This document shows, one piece after another, positions 10,881-20,386 of a stretch of 64,000 nucleotides of DNA. Location of the stretch: positions 5,084,001-5,148,000 of the forward strand of contig NZ_CP009553.3 in assembly GCF_000767615.3 (NCBI RefSeq). Reading direction: 5' to 3'. The position numbers and the translations under genes are program-made. This DNA is from Pandoraea pnomenusa (GTDB lineage Bacteria; Pseudomonadota; Gammaproteobacteria; Burkholderiales; Burkholderiaceae). Below the pieces are notes generated by a model. The model saw nothing but the letters and a program-made list of their open reading frames with translations. It ran no database searches and was not told the DNA's origin. How positions within the stretch are numbered: the stretch's first letter is position 1; the number at the start of each line of letters is the position of its first letter.

Positions 10881-11870
10881 CTACGCGCTTTCCCCCACCC
10901 CGAACCGCTCGCGGTACGCCGCGGGTGTTACGCCGTACTGACGCTGAAAGGCGCGACGCAGGTTCTGTTCATCGCCAAAGCCCACCCGGGCGGCAATGCG
11001 CTTGAGCGGGGCCTCCGAATCGAGCAGGGCAAAACGGGCGGCCTCCAGACGCATGCGCTCGACCGCCTTCGCGGGCGTCGATCCGGTGCGCGCCAGATAG
11101 CTGCGCGCAAACGTGCGCGGGCTCATGTTGGCCTGCTCCGCGAGACGCACCACCGACAGATCGCCATCGAGCCGCGCGGACATCCACGCGTGCAGATCAC
11201 CGAACGGCGTGCCCGCCGCGACTTGCGCCTGCAAGGGCGGGCTGAATTGCGATTGGCCGCCTGCGCGCTTGAGAAACACCACAAGGCGCCTCGCGGCGTG
11301 CAAGGCCACGTCCTTGCCACAGTCGTCCTCCACCAGCGCGAGCCCGAGGTCGATGCCCGCCGTGATGCCGGCCGACGTCCACACCGGGTCCTGACGCACA
11401 TAGATCGGGTCCGATTCCACGATGGCCGCCGGGAAGCAGGTCTGCAGCATGGCGGTATCGAGCCAGTGCGTCGTCGCGCGACGCCCGTCGAGCAGCCCCG
11501 CCGAGCCGAGAATGAACGCCCCCACGCACACCGAACACACGCGTCGCACGCGCGGAGCGTACGCACGCAACCACTCGCTCACCTCGGCCGGCACCGCCGG
11601 CCGATGCGCCACCGCACCGCCCACGGCGATCAGTGTGTCGACTTGCATCGCGTCGAGCACGCGCATCGGCTCCGTGTGCAGCGTGATACCCGAGCCCGTC
11701 TCCACCGGACCGCCATGTTCCGACACCACGATCGTGCGATAGGGTTCGGTCTGTCCCGTCTCCCCGAAGTTGCGGATCACGGCATGGAAGGCGTCGAGCG
11801 GCCCGGCGAGATCGAGCAGCACGAAGGGCGGCACGATCAGGAAAGCGATGAGACGTGGGGGTTGGCTCAT
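10881..11870 (-). CDS. GlxA-family transcriptional regulator (DJ-1/PfpI domain plus AraC HTH)
   Basis: A 329-residue AraC-family regulator. Residues about 8-170 form a DJ-1/PfpI-like sensor domain with the nucleophile-elbow region CSVCVGAFILGSAGLLDGRRATTHW. The last 100 residues hold the double helix-turn-helix (LSVVRLAEQANMSPRTFARSY and ALLDSEAPLKRIAARVGF). These regulators often respond to nitrogenous compounds such as betaines or amino acids; the ligand here is unknown. It is 38 bases downstream of an MFS transporter gene on the same strand and may be co-transcribed with it. Its 3' end nearly touches the convergent MocR gene. Confidence 0.9.
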   Translation of the reverse strand: MSQPPRLIAFLIVPPFVLLDLAGPLDAFHAVIRNFGETGQTEPYRTIVVSEHGGPVETGSGITLHTEPMRVLDAMQVDTLIAVGGAVAHRPAVPAEVSEWLRAYAPRVRRVCSVCVGAFILGSAGLLDGRRATTHWLDTAMLQTCFPAAIVESDPIYVRQDPVWTSAGITAGIDLGLALVEDDCGKDVALHAARRLVVFLKRAGGQSQFSPPLQAQVAAGTPFGDLHAWMSARLDGDLSVVRLAEQANMSPRTFARSYLARTGSTPAKAVERMRLEAARFALLDSEAPLKRIAARVGFGDEQNLRRAFQRQYGVTPAAYRERFGVGESA

Positions 11871-11908
11871 GGTGTACGAGGGAATGGGAGGGCGTGCGCG
11901 CTAGGTCT

Positions 11909-13192
11909 TCAGGCTGTCGCCTGTGCCGGACGGCGCCGGGCGTCGAGCGCATACCAGACGGTGGCCAACGCGGCGAGCGCGAGCAACGGGAAGGTCGCCT
12001 GGTTGATCGTTGCCCAGCCGAAGCGCGCCAGCAGTTGCCCCGCGAACAGGCTCGCCAGCGCGGTACCGGCGAAGGTGATGAACTCGTTGGCCGCCTGCGC
12101 ACGCGCGCGCTCGGCCGGACGATACGACATCGTGAGCAACGTGGTGCCGCCCACGAACATGAAGTTCCAGCCCACGCCGAGGAACGCCAGCGCGGCATAG
12201 AAGTACGGCAGGCTCGTCGACGCCAGGGCGAGCACGCCGCACAGCGCGCTCATCGCGATGCCCGCGAGCAGCACCGGCACCACCCCCCAGCGCTTGACGA
12301 GATGCCCCGAGAAGAACGACGGCGCATACATCCCCACCAGATGCCATTCGATGATGTGCGCGCCATCGTCGATGCTGTGGCCGCAGGCCACGGCGGCAAT
12401 CGGCGTGGCGGTCATCACGAACATCATCACCATGAAACCGATCAGGTTGTTGGCCAGCGCGGCCAGGTAGATCGGCTGGCGCATGATTTCGCCGAGCGGG
12501 CGCACGGGCAACGCGTCGGCATTGCCGGCCGCGCCGACTGCCGCATGCACCGGCAGGTCGCGCAGGAAGCCCACGAGCAGCAACAGCGAAATGCCGGAGA
12601 GCAGCGTGACGACCAGATACGACCCCGCGAACGTCACCGGGGCGAGCCAGTCCTTGCTGCCGGCCGCGAGTGCCGGACCGATGACCGCCGCCAGCACGCC
12701 GCCCGTGAGCACGACCGAGATCGCGCGGGGCTTGTCCTCGACGGGCACCACATCGGCCGCCGCGAGACGGTAATAGCGGGCGAACGCCTGGAATACGCCC
12801 ACGCACGCCGTACCCGCACAGAACATTGCGAAGTGACGCTCGTAGATCGCCATGACCGACACCAGACCACCGACCGTGCCGAACAGCGCGCCCAGCGCAA
12901 AGCCGATGCGCTGGCCGAAGCGCTGGATCAGCATCGACGCGAAGATCGTCGTGATCGCCGAAGCGACGGTGATCAGCGAGAACGGCAGCGTTGCATACCC
13001 CTTGTCCGAAGCCAGCATGTAGCCGACCAGACCGGTCAGTGTCAGATCGACGGACAACGCCGCGGTATAGAGCGCCTGACAGGCGGCGAGCACGGCCGCG
13101 TAGCGCCGGCCCATGCGGCGGCGACGCTCCGCGGGCCCGGCGGGTTCCGGTGGGGATGGGGGCGTGGCGCGCCCGGCAATGGCATCGGTCAT
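11909..13192 (-). CDS. MFS transporter
   Basis: Twelve-helix major facilitator protein of up to 427 residues, with the MFS loop motif between helices 2 and 3 (MLIQRFGQRIGFALG). It has a long cytosolic central loop and a basic C-terminal tail. The N-terminal 25 residues are Pro/Ala-rich, so translation may instead start at MGRRYAAV about 26 codons in, which has a GGAG 13 bases before it; neither start has an ideal ribosome site. Substrate is unknown. The GlxA-type regulator follows directly, suggesting a regulator-transporter pair. Confidence 0.82.
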   Translation of the reverse strand: MTDAIAGRATPPSPPEPAGPAERRRRMGRRYAAVLAACQALYTAALSVDLTLTGLVGYMLASDKGYATLPFSLITVASAITTIFASMLIQRFGQRIGFALGALFGTVGGLVSVMAIYERHFAMFCAGTACVGVFQAFARYYRLAAADVVPVEDKPRAISVVLTGGVLAAVIGPALAAGSKDWLAPVTFAGSYLVVTLLSGISLLLLVGFLRDLPVHAAVGAAGNADALPVRPLGEIMRQPIYLAALANNLIGFMVMMFVMTATPIAAVACGHSIDDGAHIIEWHLVGMYAPSFFSGHLVKRWGVVPVLLAGIAMSALCGVLALASTSLPYFYAALAFLGVGWNFMFVGGTTLLTMSYRPAERARAQAANEFITFAGTALASLFAGQLLARFGWATINQATFPLLALAALATVWYALDARRRPAQATA

Positions 13193-13508
13193 GGTCAGGA
13201 GGTCGAACCGGGGAGTCGTAGGGAGCCCTCATCTTGCCGTCGACCACGTTGGCACGAATGCCAATCATGCATCAAAAAATGCCACGTCGTCATTTCTCGC
13301 CATCGACCTGCGCGCACGCGAAGCGCCTTACGGGCGCACGCTTTCCCTTCGGTACCCTGAAGCCACGCCCGGCGCCATTTCGGTGCGCACCATCTCGGCA
13401 CGCCATCGCGCCGGCATGCCTCACCCCGGGGCGCGAAACGCGGCCAATCGGTGCGCCGGGCCGCGCACATTGCACCGGCATCAGGCACTTTCGCCCCCAC
13501 GACGTGCC

Positions 13509-13524
13509 TGGCACGGCCCTTGCG
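13509..13524 (+). promoter_or_regulatory. Sigma-54 promoter of the urtABCDE operon
   Basis: TGGCACGGCCCTTGCG matches the -24/-12 sigma-54 consensus TGGCACG-N4-TTGC at every conserved position, with the required GG-N10-GC spacing. Transcription should start near 13535, leaving a leader of about 48 bases to urtA. Nitrogen-regulated (NtrC-type) control of a urea transporter is the expected biology. I could not identify a convincing NtrC box, although GC-rich dyads occur at 13382-13391 and 13451-13468 in the 390-base spacer. Confidence 0.85.
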
Positions 13525-13582
13525 TGAGCCCCTCGCATACCGGAACGACCGGTCTAACCAGGAAAAAAGGGGAAGACGTACC

Positions 13583-14839
13583 ATGAAACGACGCACGCTA
13601 CTCCAGATGGCGGCCCTCTCGGGCGCCGCATCCCTCACCGGCATGGCGCCGAACCTGTTCGCGCAGAGCAAGACGCCGATCAAGGTCGGCATTCTGCACT
13701 CGCTCTCGGGCACCATGGCCATCTCGGAGACGTCGCTCAAGGATGTCGCGCTCATGACCATCGCGGACATCAACGCCAAGGGCGGCGTGATGGGGCGCCC
13801 GCTCGAGGCCGTGGTCGTCGACCCCGCCTCGAACTGGCCGCTCTTCGCCGAAAAGGCCCGCCAGCTCCTTACCAAGGACAAGGTCGCCGCCGTGTTCGGC
13901 TGCTGGACGTCGGTGTCGCGCAAGTCGGTGCTGCCGGTCTTCGAGGAGCTCAACGGCCTGCTGTACTACCCGGTGCAATACGAAGGCGAGGAGATGTCGA
14001 AGAACGTCTTCTACACCGGCGCCGCACCGAACCAGCAAGCCATTCCCGCCGTCGAGTATCTGATGAGCAAGGAAGGCGGCGGTGCGAAACGCTTCTTCCT
14101 GCTCGGCACCGACTACGTCTATCCGCGCACGACCAACAAGATCCTGCGCGCCTTCCTGCATTCGAAGGGGGTGGCCGACAAGGATATTCAGGAGGTCTAC
14201 ACGCCGTTCGGGCACAGCGACTACCAGACCATCGTCGCCAACATCAAGCAGTTCGCCCAGGGCGGCAAGACCACCGTGGTCTCGACCATCAACGGCGACT
14301 CGAACGTGCCGTTCTACAAGGAACTCGGCAACCAGGGGCTCAAGGCCACCGACGTGCCGGTCGTGGCGTTCTCGGTCGGCGAAGAGGAACTGCGCGGCAT
14401 CGACACCAGGCCGCTCGTGGGGCACCTGGCCGCGTGGAACTACTTCATGTCGATCAAGAACCCGACCAACGACGCCTTCAAGAAGGAATGGTTCGCCTAC
14501 GTGAAGGCAAAGGGCCTGCCCGGCGGCGACAAGCGCGTGACGAACGACCCGATGGAAGCGACCTTCGTCGGCATGCACATGTGGAAGCAGGCCGTGGAGA
14601 AGGCGGGCAGCATCGACGTCGACAAGGTGCGCACGGCGATGATCGGCCAGTCGTTCAAGTCGCCGGACGGCTTCGACATGGTCATGGACGGCAACCACCA
14701 TCTTCACAAGCCGGTGATGATCGGCGAAATCCGCCCGGACGGTCAGTTCAACGTCGTGTGGAAGACCAAGACCACGGTGCGCGCGCAGCCCTGGAGCCCG
14801 TACATCTCGGGTAACGAAGGCAAACCCGACAAGGTCTGA
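13583..14839 (+). CDS. urtA: Urea ABC transporter substrate-binding protein UrtA
   Basis: Periplasmic type I binding protein of 418 residues that captures urea (or short amides) for the UrtBCDE permease. The N-terminus has a twin-arginine-like signal (MKRRTLLQM...) ending near LFAQS. The mature part has the UrtA features IKVGILHSLSGTMAISE, FGCWTSVSRKSVLPVFE, LLYYPVQYEGEE and HLHKPVMIGEI. The ATG at 13583 is preceded by AGGGGA about ten bases upstream. It is the first gene after the sigma-54 promoter and 64 bases before urtB. Confidence 0.96.
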   Translation: MKRRTLLQMAALSGAASLTGMAPNLFAQSKTPIKVGILHSLSGTMAISETSLKDVALMTIADINAKGGVMGRPLEAVVVDPASNWPLFAEKARQLLTKDKVAAVFGCWTSVSRKSVLPVFEELNGLLYYPVQYEGEEMSKNVFYTGAAPNQQAIPAVEYLMSKEGGGAKRFFLLGTDYVYPRTTNKILRAFLHSKGVADKDIQEVYTPFGHSDYQTIVANIKQFAQGGKTTVVSTINGDSNVPFYKELGNQGLKATDVPVVAFSVGEEELRGIDTRPLVGHLAAWNYFMSIKNPTNDAFKKEWFAYVKAKGLPGGDKRVTNDPMEATFVGMHMWKQAVEKAGSIDVDKVRTAMIGQSFKSPDGFDMVMDGNHHLHKPVMIGEIRPDGQFNVVWKTKTTVRAQPWSPYISGNEGKPDKV

Positions 14840-14903
14840 CGCTCCTTCCATCTCTTGCACCGGCGCCCGGCCAACGGGCGCCGGACGCATGCCGAGGTTG
14901 CAA

Positions 14904-16526
14904 ATGATAACGATAAGACGCTGGTCCGCTGCCGCCCTTGTCCTGCTTTGCCTGGGTGGCACCCTCACGATGTCCTCCGCCGCGCAGGCCGCGGTCACCG
15001 ACGCCGATCTCACCGCGCTCGCCGGCGACGACTTCGACGCCAAGTCGCAAGCCATCGACCACCTCGCGGCCGACGCCTCGCCGCAAGCCGCCGCGTTGTT
15101 GCGTGCACTGGCCGACGATTCGGCCGTGACGATCGGCGATCGCCTCGCGATTCAGGACGGCGACAAGTACGTCGATCCCATCACGGGCGCGCCGGTCAAG
15201 GCCGACGACGCCGGCTCGCTCACCCTCAACAACGTGCTGCGCGCGAAGGTCGCCACCGCCGCCGCGGCCGGCGCCCTGCTCTCGACCGATCGCGACGCCC
15301 GGGCGAAGGCGATCGACACGATGCTGCAAGACCCGTCACCCGCCTTCAAGACACGCATCGAACAGGCGCGCCGCAAGGAGACCGACCCCGCGCTGCGCAA
15401 GCGCCTCGATCAACTCTGGGCACAGTCGGCGTTGCACGACGCCGATCCCGCCAGGCGTCGCGAGGCGATCGATCTGATCGCCGCCGCCGGCGACCCGCAG
15501 ATGCGCGATCTGTTGCTGCCCATCGTCGCCCGACAGGCCGACGGCAGCTACGCCGAACCCGACGCCACCGTACGCAGCGCCGCGGACATCGCGCTCACGA
15601 AACTGGCCTCGGCACAGCGTCGCAGCGAGTTCTTCGGCACGGTGTTCGCGGGTCTGTCGCTCGGCAGCGTGCTGCTGCTCGCGGCGCTGGGTCTGGCGAT
15701 CACCTACGGGCTCATCGGCGTGATCAACATGGCGCACGGCGAGTTCCTGATGGTCGGCGCGTATGCGACCTATGTCGTGCAGACGCTGTTCCAGCGCTTC
15801 CTGCCCGGGGCGTTCGATGTCTACCTCGTGGCCGCCGTGCCCGCCGCATTTCTCGTGGCCGCCGCCCTAGGCTTCGTCCTCGAGCGCACCGTCATCAAAC
15901 ACCTTTACGGCCGCCCGCTCGAGACGCTGCTCACGACCTTCGGTATCAGCCTGTTGCTCATCCAGGGCGTGCGCACGCTGTTTGGCGCGCAGAACGTCGA
16001 AGTCATCAATCCGTCGTGGATGAGCGGCGGCGTGGCGGTACTGCCGAACCTGATGCTGCCGTACAACCGCATCGCCATCCTGATCTTCGCGCTGGTGGTC
16101 GTGGGGCTCACCTGGTCCGTGCTCAATCTCACGCGCCTGGGACTCTTCATTCGCGCGGTCACGCAGAACCGGTCGATGGCCGCATGCGTCGGTGTGAAGA
16201 CCGGGCGCGTCGACAGCTACGCCTTCGCCTTCGGCGCGGGCATCGCCGGGCTGGGCGGCTGCGCGCTCTCGCAGATCGGCAACGTCGGCCCGGATCTCGG
16301 ACAGAGCTACATCATCGACTCGTTCATGGCCGTGGTACTCGGTGGCGTGGGACAACTCGCCGGCACCATCGTGGGCGCGTTCGGTCTGGGCGTTGCCAAC
16401 AAGCTGCTCGAGCCCGTGTGGGGCGCGGTGCTCGCCAAGATCGCCGTGCTGATCCTGATCGTGCTGTTCATCCAGAAACGCCCGCAAGGCATGTTTGCGC
16501 TCAAAGGGCGCAGCGCGGAGGCCTGA
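14904..16526 (+). CDS. urtB: Urea ABC transporter permease UrtB
   Basis: Inner-membrane permease of the LivH type, about 540 residues. The first 240 residues after a signal peptide form the long periplasmic HEAT-like extension typical of UrtB. The membrane domain starts near FAGLSLGSVLLLAALGLAITYGL and includes INMAHGEFLMVGAY and the coupling-loop region. The start at 14904 is chosen over an ATG 15 bases upstream because GAGG lies six bases before it. The stop abuts the urtC start. Confidence 0.95.
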   Translation: MITIRRWSAAALVLLCLGGTLTMSSAAQAAVTDADLTALAGDDFDAKSQAIDHLAADASPQAAALLRALADDSAVTIGDRLAIQDGDKYVDPITGAPVKADDAGSLTLNNVLRAKVATAAAAGALLSTDRDARAKAIDTMLQDPSPAFKTRIEQARRKETDPALRKRLDQLWAQSALHDADPARRREAIDLIAAAGDPQMRDLLLPIVARQADGSYAEPDATVRSAADIALTKLASAQRRSEFFGTVFAGLSLGSVLLLAALGLAITYGLIGVINMAHGEFLMVGAYATYVVQTLFQRFLPGAFDVYLVAAVPAAFLVAAALGFVLERTVIKHLYGRPLETLLTTFGISLLLIQGVRTLFGAQNVEVINPSWMSGGVAVLPNLMLPYNRIAILIFALVVVGLTWSVLNLTRLGLFIRAVTQNRSMAACVGVKTGRVDSYAFAFGAGIAGLGGCALSQIGNVGPDLGQSYIIDSFMAVVLGGVGQLAGTIVGAFGLGVANKLLEPVWGAVLAKIAVLILIVLFIQKRPQGMFALKGRSAEA

Positions 16527-17711
16527 ATGTCGACCGCTAACTCGTCTCCGATCCCGGTGCAGGCGCCGCCGCGCGCCCGGCTCCTGCCCAGGCACGTCGC
16601 ACCGGTGCTGCTCGCTTTCGTGCTTGCCGTGGCGATTCTGGTGCCGGTCTGTGCATTGGTGCTCCCGCCGTCGCATCCGCTGCATCTGTCCGCCTACGCC
16701 ATGACGCTCGTCGGCAAGATCATGTGCTACGCCATCGCGGCGCTCGCGCTCGATCTGGTGTGGGGCTACTGCGGCATCCTGAGCCTCGGGCACGGCCTGT
16801 TCTTCGCGCTCGGCGGCTATGCAATGGGCATGTACCTGATGCGCGGCATCGGCCGCGACGGTGTGTACCACAGCGACCTGCCGGACTTCATGGTGTTCCT
16901 CGACTGGAAATCGCTGCCCTGGTACTGGACAGGCACCGAGCACTTCGCCTGGGCGATGTTCCTCGTGGTGGCGCTGCCGGGCGCGGTGGCTTGGATCTTC
17001 GGCTACCTGGCCTTCCGCTCGCGCGTGAAGGGCGTGTATCTGTCGATCATCACGCAGGCCCTGACCTTCGCCGCCATGCTGCTGTTCTACCGCAACGAGA
17101 CCGGTTTTGGTGGCAACAACGGCTTCACCGACTTCAAGCGCATTCTCGGCTACCCGATCACGTCGGCCAACACGCGCACGGTCCTGTTCCTCGTGACGTT
17201 CGCGGTGCTCGTCGGCGCCTTCCTGCTGTGCCGCGCGCTGGTCATGTCGAAGTTCGGCCGGGTGGTCACGGCGATGCGCGACGGCGAGTCGCGCGCCATG
17301 TTCCTGGGCTACCGCCCGCTCGGCTACAAGCTGTTCGTCTGGACGCTGTCGGCGATGCTGTGCGGTGTGGCGGGTGCGTTGTATGTGCCGCAGGTCGGCA
17401 TCATCAACCCGAGCGAGATGGCGCCGGTCAACTCCATCGAAATGGCGATCTGGGTCGCCATCGGCGGACGCGGCTCGCTCGTCGGCGCGATCGTCGGTGC
17501 CTTCCTCGTCAATGGCGCGAAGAGCTTCTTCACCGCGTACTTCGCCGAGTACTGGCTGTTCTTTCTCGGCGCCATGTTCGTCCTCGTGCCGCTGCTGCTG
17601 CCGCAGGGCGTGATCGGCCTCGTCACGCGGCGCTCGCGCAAGCCTGCCCAGCAGGCCCCCGCGCAAGCCGAAGGCGACGCGCCCCACCCGCTCACCGGAG
17701 ACCGCGCATGA
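16527..17711 (+). CDS. urtC: Urea ABC transporter permease UrtC
   Basis: Second inner-membrane permease (LivM type), 394 residues. About ten hydrophobic segments include LDLVWGYCGILSLGHGLFFALGGY, and the UrtC-specific aromatic loop KSLPWYWTGTEHF follows. It starts directly after the urtB stop with GGAGG within the urtB 3' end as ribosome site. Its TGA overlaps the urtD ATG, so the four downstream membrane and ATPase components are translationally linked. Confidence 0.96.
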   Translation: MSTANSSPIPVQAPPRARLLPRHVAPVLLAFVLAVAILVPVCALVLPPSHPLHLSAYAMTLVGKIMCYAIAALALDLVWGYCGILSLGHGLFFALGGYAMGMYLMRGIGRDGVYHSDLPDFMVFLDWKSLPWYWTGTEHFAWAMFLVVALPGAVAWIFGYLAFRSRVKGVYLSIITQALTFAAMLLFYRNETGFGGNNGFTDFKRILGYPITSANTRTVLFLVTFAVLVGAFLLCRALVMSKFGRVVTAMRDGESRAMFLGYRPLGYKLFVWTLSAMLCGVAGALYVPQVGIINPSEMAPVNSIEMAIWVAIGGRGSLVGAIVGAFLVNGAKSFFTAYFAEYWLFFLGAMFVLVPLLLPQGVIGLVTRRSRKPAQQAPAQAEGDAPHPLTGDRA

Positions 17712-18574
17712 GACCCGACTACGACATCGCCTGGCAAATGACGGACGCGCCGGACGCGAGCGTCACCGTCAGCGGCGACACCACGGGCATGTCGCACCTC
17801 GTGGTGCCCGGCGAGATCGACACGTCGCACGGCCTGATCCTCTACCTCGAGAACATCTCCGTCTCGTTCGACGGCTTTCGCGCACTCAACGATCTGTCGC
17901 TGTCGATCAAGACCGATGAACTGCGCTGCATCATCGGTCCCAACGGCGCGGGCAAGACCACGATGATGGATGTCGTCACCGGCAAGACACGCCCCGACAC
18001 GGGCCGCGCGTTCCTCGGCCAGACGCTCGACCTCACGCGCCTGGACGAGCCGGCGATCGCGCAGGCCGGCGTCGGGCGCAAGTTCCAGAAGCCAACGGTG
18101 TTCGAGCATCACAGCGTCTGGGAGAACCTTGAGCTGGCCTGCGCGGGCGACAAGCGCTGGTTTCGCGCGCTGTGGGCAATCCTCACGCCCGCGATGCGCC
18201 GTCGCATCGAGGAAGTGCTGGCGCTCACGCACCTGGAACGTCAGGCACGCGTTCTTGCCGGGCAGCTCTCGCACGGCCAGAAGCAGCGGCTCGAGATCGG
18301 CATGCTGCTCATGCAACAACCGCAACTGCTGCTGCTCGACGAGCCCGCAGCCGGCATGACCGACGAAGAAACGGCGCAGCTCGCCGAATTGCTCAACCGC
18401 TTGCGCGGCCACTGCTCGATGATGGTGGTCGAACACGACATGGCGTTCGTCGCCTCGCTCGCGGGCGACACGGGCCTCGTCACGGTCATGGCCGAAGGTC
18501 GCGTGCTCGCCGAAGGCACGCTCGACGCCGTGCAGCGCGACGAACGTGTGATCGAATCGTATCTGGGACGCTGA
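17708..18574 (+). CDS. urtD: Urea ABC transporter ATP-binding protein UrtD
   Basis: LivG-type ATPase of 288 residues. Walker A GPNGAGKTT lies near residue 77, with an LSHGQKQRLEIGMLL signature, LLLLDEPAAGMT Walker B and the switch His in VVEHDM. An N-terminal extension of about 40 residues precedes the ATPase core; a shorter start is possible. The chosen ATG overlaps the urtC stop (ATGA) and has GGAG upstream. It pairs with UrtE to drive urea import. Confidence 0.95.
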   Translation: MRPDYDIAWQMTDAPDASVTVSGDTTGMSHLVVPGEIDTSHGLILYLENISVSFDGFRALNDLSLSIKTDELRCIIGPNGAGKTTMMDVVTGKTRPDTGRAFLGQTLDLTRLDEPAIAQAGVGRKFQKPTVFEHHSVWENLELACAGDKRWFRALWAILTPAMRRRIEEVLALTHLERQARVLAGQLSHGQKQRLEIGMLLMQQPQLLLLDEPAAGMTDEETAQLAELLNRLRGHCSMMVVEHDMAFVASLAGDTGLVTVMAEGRVLAEGTLDAVQRDERVIESYLGR

Positions 18575-18576
18575 CC

Positions 18577-19278
18577 ATGCTGGAAATTCACGCCCTCAAC
18601 CAGTACTACAGTGGCAGTCACATCCTGCGCAACGTGGAGTTCACGGTGCCCGACGCCCAGCTCACGGTGCTGCTCGGGCGCAATGGCGTGGGCAAGACCA
18701 CACTGCTCAAGTGCCTCATGGGCGTAGTGCCCGTGAAGTCGGGCAGCATCGCCTGGCGCGGCAAGGCGCTCACGTCCTCGCCGCCCTATGCGCGCGTGGC
18801 CGACGGGCTCGCATACGTGCCGCAGGGCCGCGAGATCTTCCCGCGCCTGAGCGTCGAGGAGAACCTGCTGATCGGGGCGGCCAGCCGTCCCGCACGCGAG
18901 GCCAAGCGCGGCGTGCCCGATCACATCTACGAACTGTTTCCCGTGCTGCGCGACATGAAACAACGGCGCGGCGGCGACCTGTCCGGCGGGCAACAGCAGC
19001 AACTCGCCATCGGACGCGCGCTCATGAGCGAGCCGCAATTGCTGATTCTGGACGAGCCGACCGAAGGCATCCAGCCCTCGATCATCAAGGACATCGGCAG
19101 AACGCTGCGACGCCTGGTCGACGAGCGCGGCATGACCGTGCTGCTCGTCGAGCAGTATTACGACTTCGCGCTGGAACTGGCCGATCACTATCGCGTGATG
19201 AGCCGTGGCGCGATCGTTGCAAGCGGTCTCGGCAAGGATATGGAGCGCGACGGCGTGCGTCACATGGTCGCCGTATGA
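18577..19278 (+). CDS. urtE: Urea ABC transporter ATP-binding protein UrtE
   Basis: LivF-type ATPase of 233 residues. It shows Walker A GRNGVGKTT near residue 33, the Q-loop region YVPQGREIFPRL, the LSGGQQQQLAIGRAL signature, Walker B LLILDEPTEGIQPS and VEQYYDFA at the H-loop (a Gln-Tyr variant typical of UrtE). The start lies two bases after the urtD stop. It is the last transporter gene; 142 bases separate it from ureD. Confidence 0.96.
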   Translation: MLEIHALNQYYSGSHILRNVEFTVPDAQLTVLLGRNGVGKTTLLKCLMGVVPVKSGSIAWRGKALTSSPPYARVADGLAYVPQGREIFPRLSVEENLLIGAASRPAREAKRGVPDHIYELFPVLRDMKQRRGGDLSGGQQQQLAIGRALMSEPQLLILDEPTEGIQPSIIKDIGRTLRRLVDERGMTVLLVEQYYDFALELADHYRVMSRGAIVASGLGKDMERDGVRHMVAV

Positions 19279-19372
19279 GCGCGGCCACGAGCGCGCAATG
19301 TCGCGCACCGATGTCAGGAGGCGGCAGCCCGTGCTAGATTCGCGCCATCGTCCCGCGCGCGACGGCACGTCG

Positions 19373-19417
19373 CCGTCGTTGCCATCGCCGCCGTCATTGC
19401 CGCTGTCGTTACCATCG
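19373..19417 (+). repeat. Imperfect 9-base repeats just before ureD
   Basis: Five degenerate nine-base units of the type CCGTCGTTG / CCATCGCCG / CCGTCATTG run up to three bases before the ureD ATG. Read in the ureD frame they would encode a Ser/Leu/Pro repeat, so a longer UreD starting near 19298 is conceivable. No ribosome site is recognisable within the repeat. Confidence 0.55.
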
Positions 19418-19420
19418 CTC

Positions 19421-20278
19421 ATGCATTCACCACACGCCGCTCCCGTGCCCACCGGCTGGCACGCCGAGTTGTCGCTCGGCTTCGCGCGACATGACACCCG
19501 CACGGTGCTCGCCACACGGCGGCACCAGGGGCCGCTGGTCGTCCAGAAGTCTCTGCATCCGGAGGGGCCGGGCATCTGTCACGCCGTCGTCGTGCATCCG
19601 CCGGGCGGCATCGCGGGCGGCGACGTGCTGTCGATCGACGTCGACGTCGGTGCCGGAGCGCACGCGGTATTGACGACACCCGGCGCCACGAAGTGGTACA
19701 AGTCGCAGGGCCGTTTCGGCACACAGGACATCACCCTCGCCGTGCACGACGGCGCGAAGCTCGACTGGCTGCCGCTCGAGAACATCGTGTTCGAGCACGC
19801 CGACGCGCGTCAGCGCATCACGGTCCGGCTCGGCGCCGGCGCCAGCGTGATCGGTTGGGATGCGACACTGCTCGGGCGCCAGGCGGCCGGCGAGCAATGG
19901 ACGCAGGGCCAATGGCGCTCGACGTTCGAATTGCGCGACGCCGCCGACCGTCTGCTGTGGGCCGAACAGGCCGTGCTCGGCGCCGACGACGCGCAGCGCT
20001 CCGGCGCAACCGGCCTCGCGGGCTTTCCCGTCTTCGCGGCCCTGTGGGCCGTGGGTGACGCCTGCACGCGGGAGCTCGCGGAATCGCTCGCGCAGGACCT
20101 GCCGTTCGACGATGACTTGCGCGCAGGCATCACCTGTCTGCCCGGCAATGTGCTCGTGCTGCGCGTGCTCGGACGCGACATGGAAGCGGTGCGTCAGTTG
20201 CTGATCGCGCATTGGCTCGCGCTGCGGCCCCTCGTGCACGGCGTCCCTGCCGAGCCGCTGCGTCTTTGGGCGACGTGA
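19421..20278 (+). CDS. ureD: Urease accessory protein UreD
   Basis: Cytosolic chaperone that binds the urease apoprotein and scaffolds UreF and UreG during nickel insertion. The 285-residue product has the UreD pattern WHAELSLGFARHDTRTVLATRRHQGPLVVQK, PPGGIAGGD, TTPGATKWYKS and the LPLENIVFEHA segment. The ATG at 19421 gives the family N-terminus; an upstream in-frame ATG at 19298 would add a low-complexity leader. Unusually, it is separated from ureA by a complete amino-acid-type ABC transporter. Confidence 0.93.
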   Translation: MHSPHAAPVPTGWHAELSLGFARHDTRTVLATRRHQGPLVVQKSLHPEGPGICHAVVVHPPGGIAGGDVLSIDVDVGAGAHAVLTTPGATKWYKSQGRFGTQDITLAVHDGAKLDWLPLENIVFEHADARQRITVRLGAGASVIGWDATLLGRQAAGEQWTQGQWRSTFELRDAADRLLWAEQAVLGADDAQRSGATGLAGFPVFAALWAVGDACTRELAESLAQDLPFDDDLRAGITCLPGNVLVLRVLGRDMEAVRQLLIAHWLALRPLVHGVPAEPLRLWAT

Positions 20279-20386
20279 TCCGGCACTGAACGGCGAGCGC
20301 CGCACGCGCGATCTCGTCGACACCGGCCGATCACGGAAGTCGGCCACCATCCGTGTCGGCGCGGCCCGTCCCGAACGCACCACTTC

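Noticed and set aside
13382..13488. Possible NtrC sites upstream of urtA (GGTGCGCACC; TGCACC followed by GGCAC)
   Set aside because: Neither keeps both half-sites in the TGCACC-N5-GGTGCA arrangement, and such words are common at this GC content.
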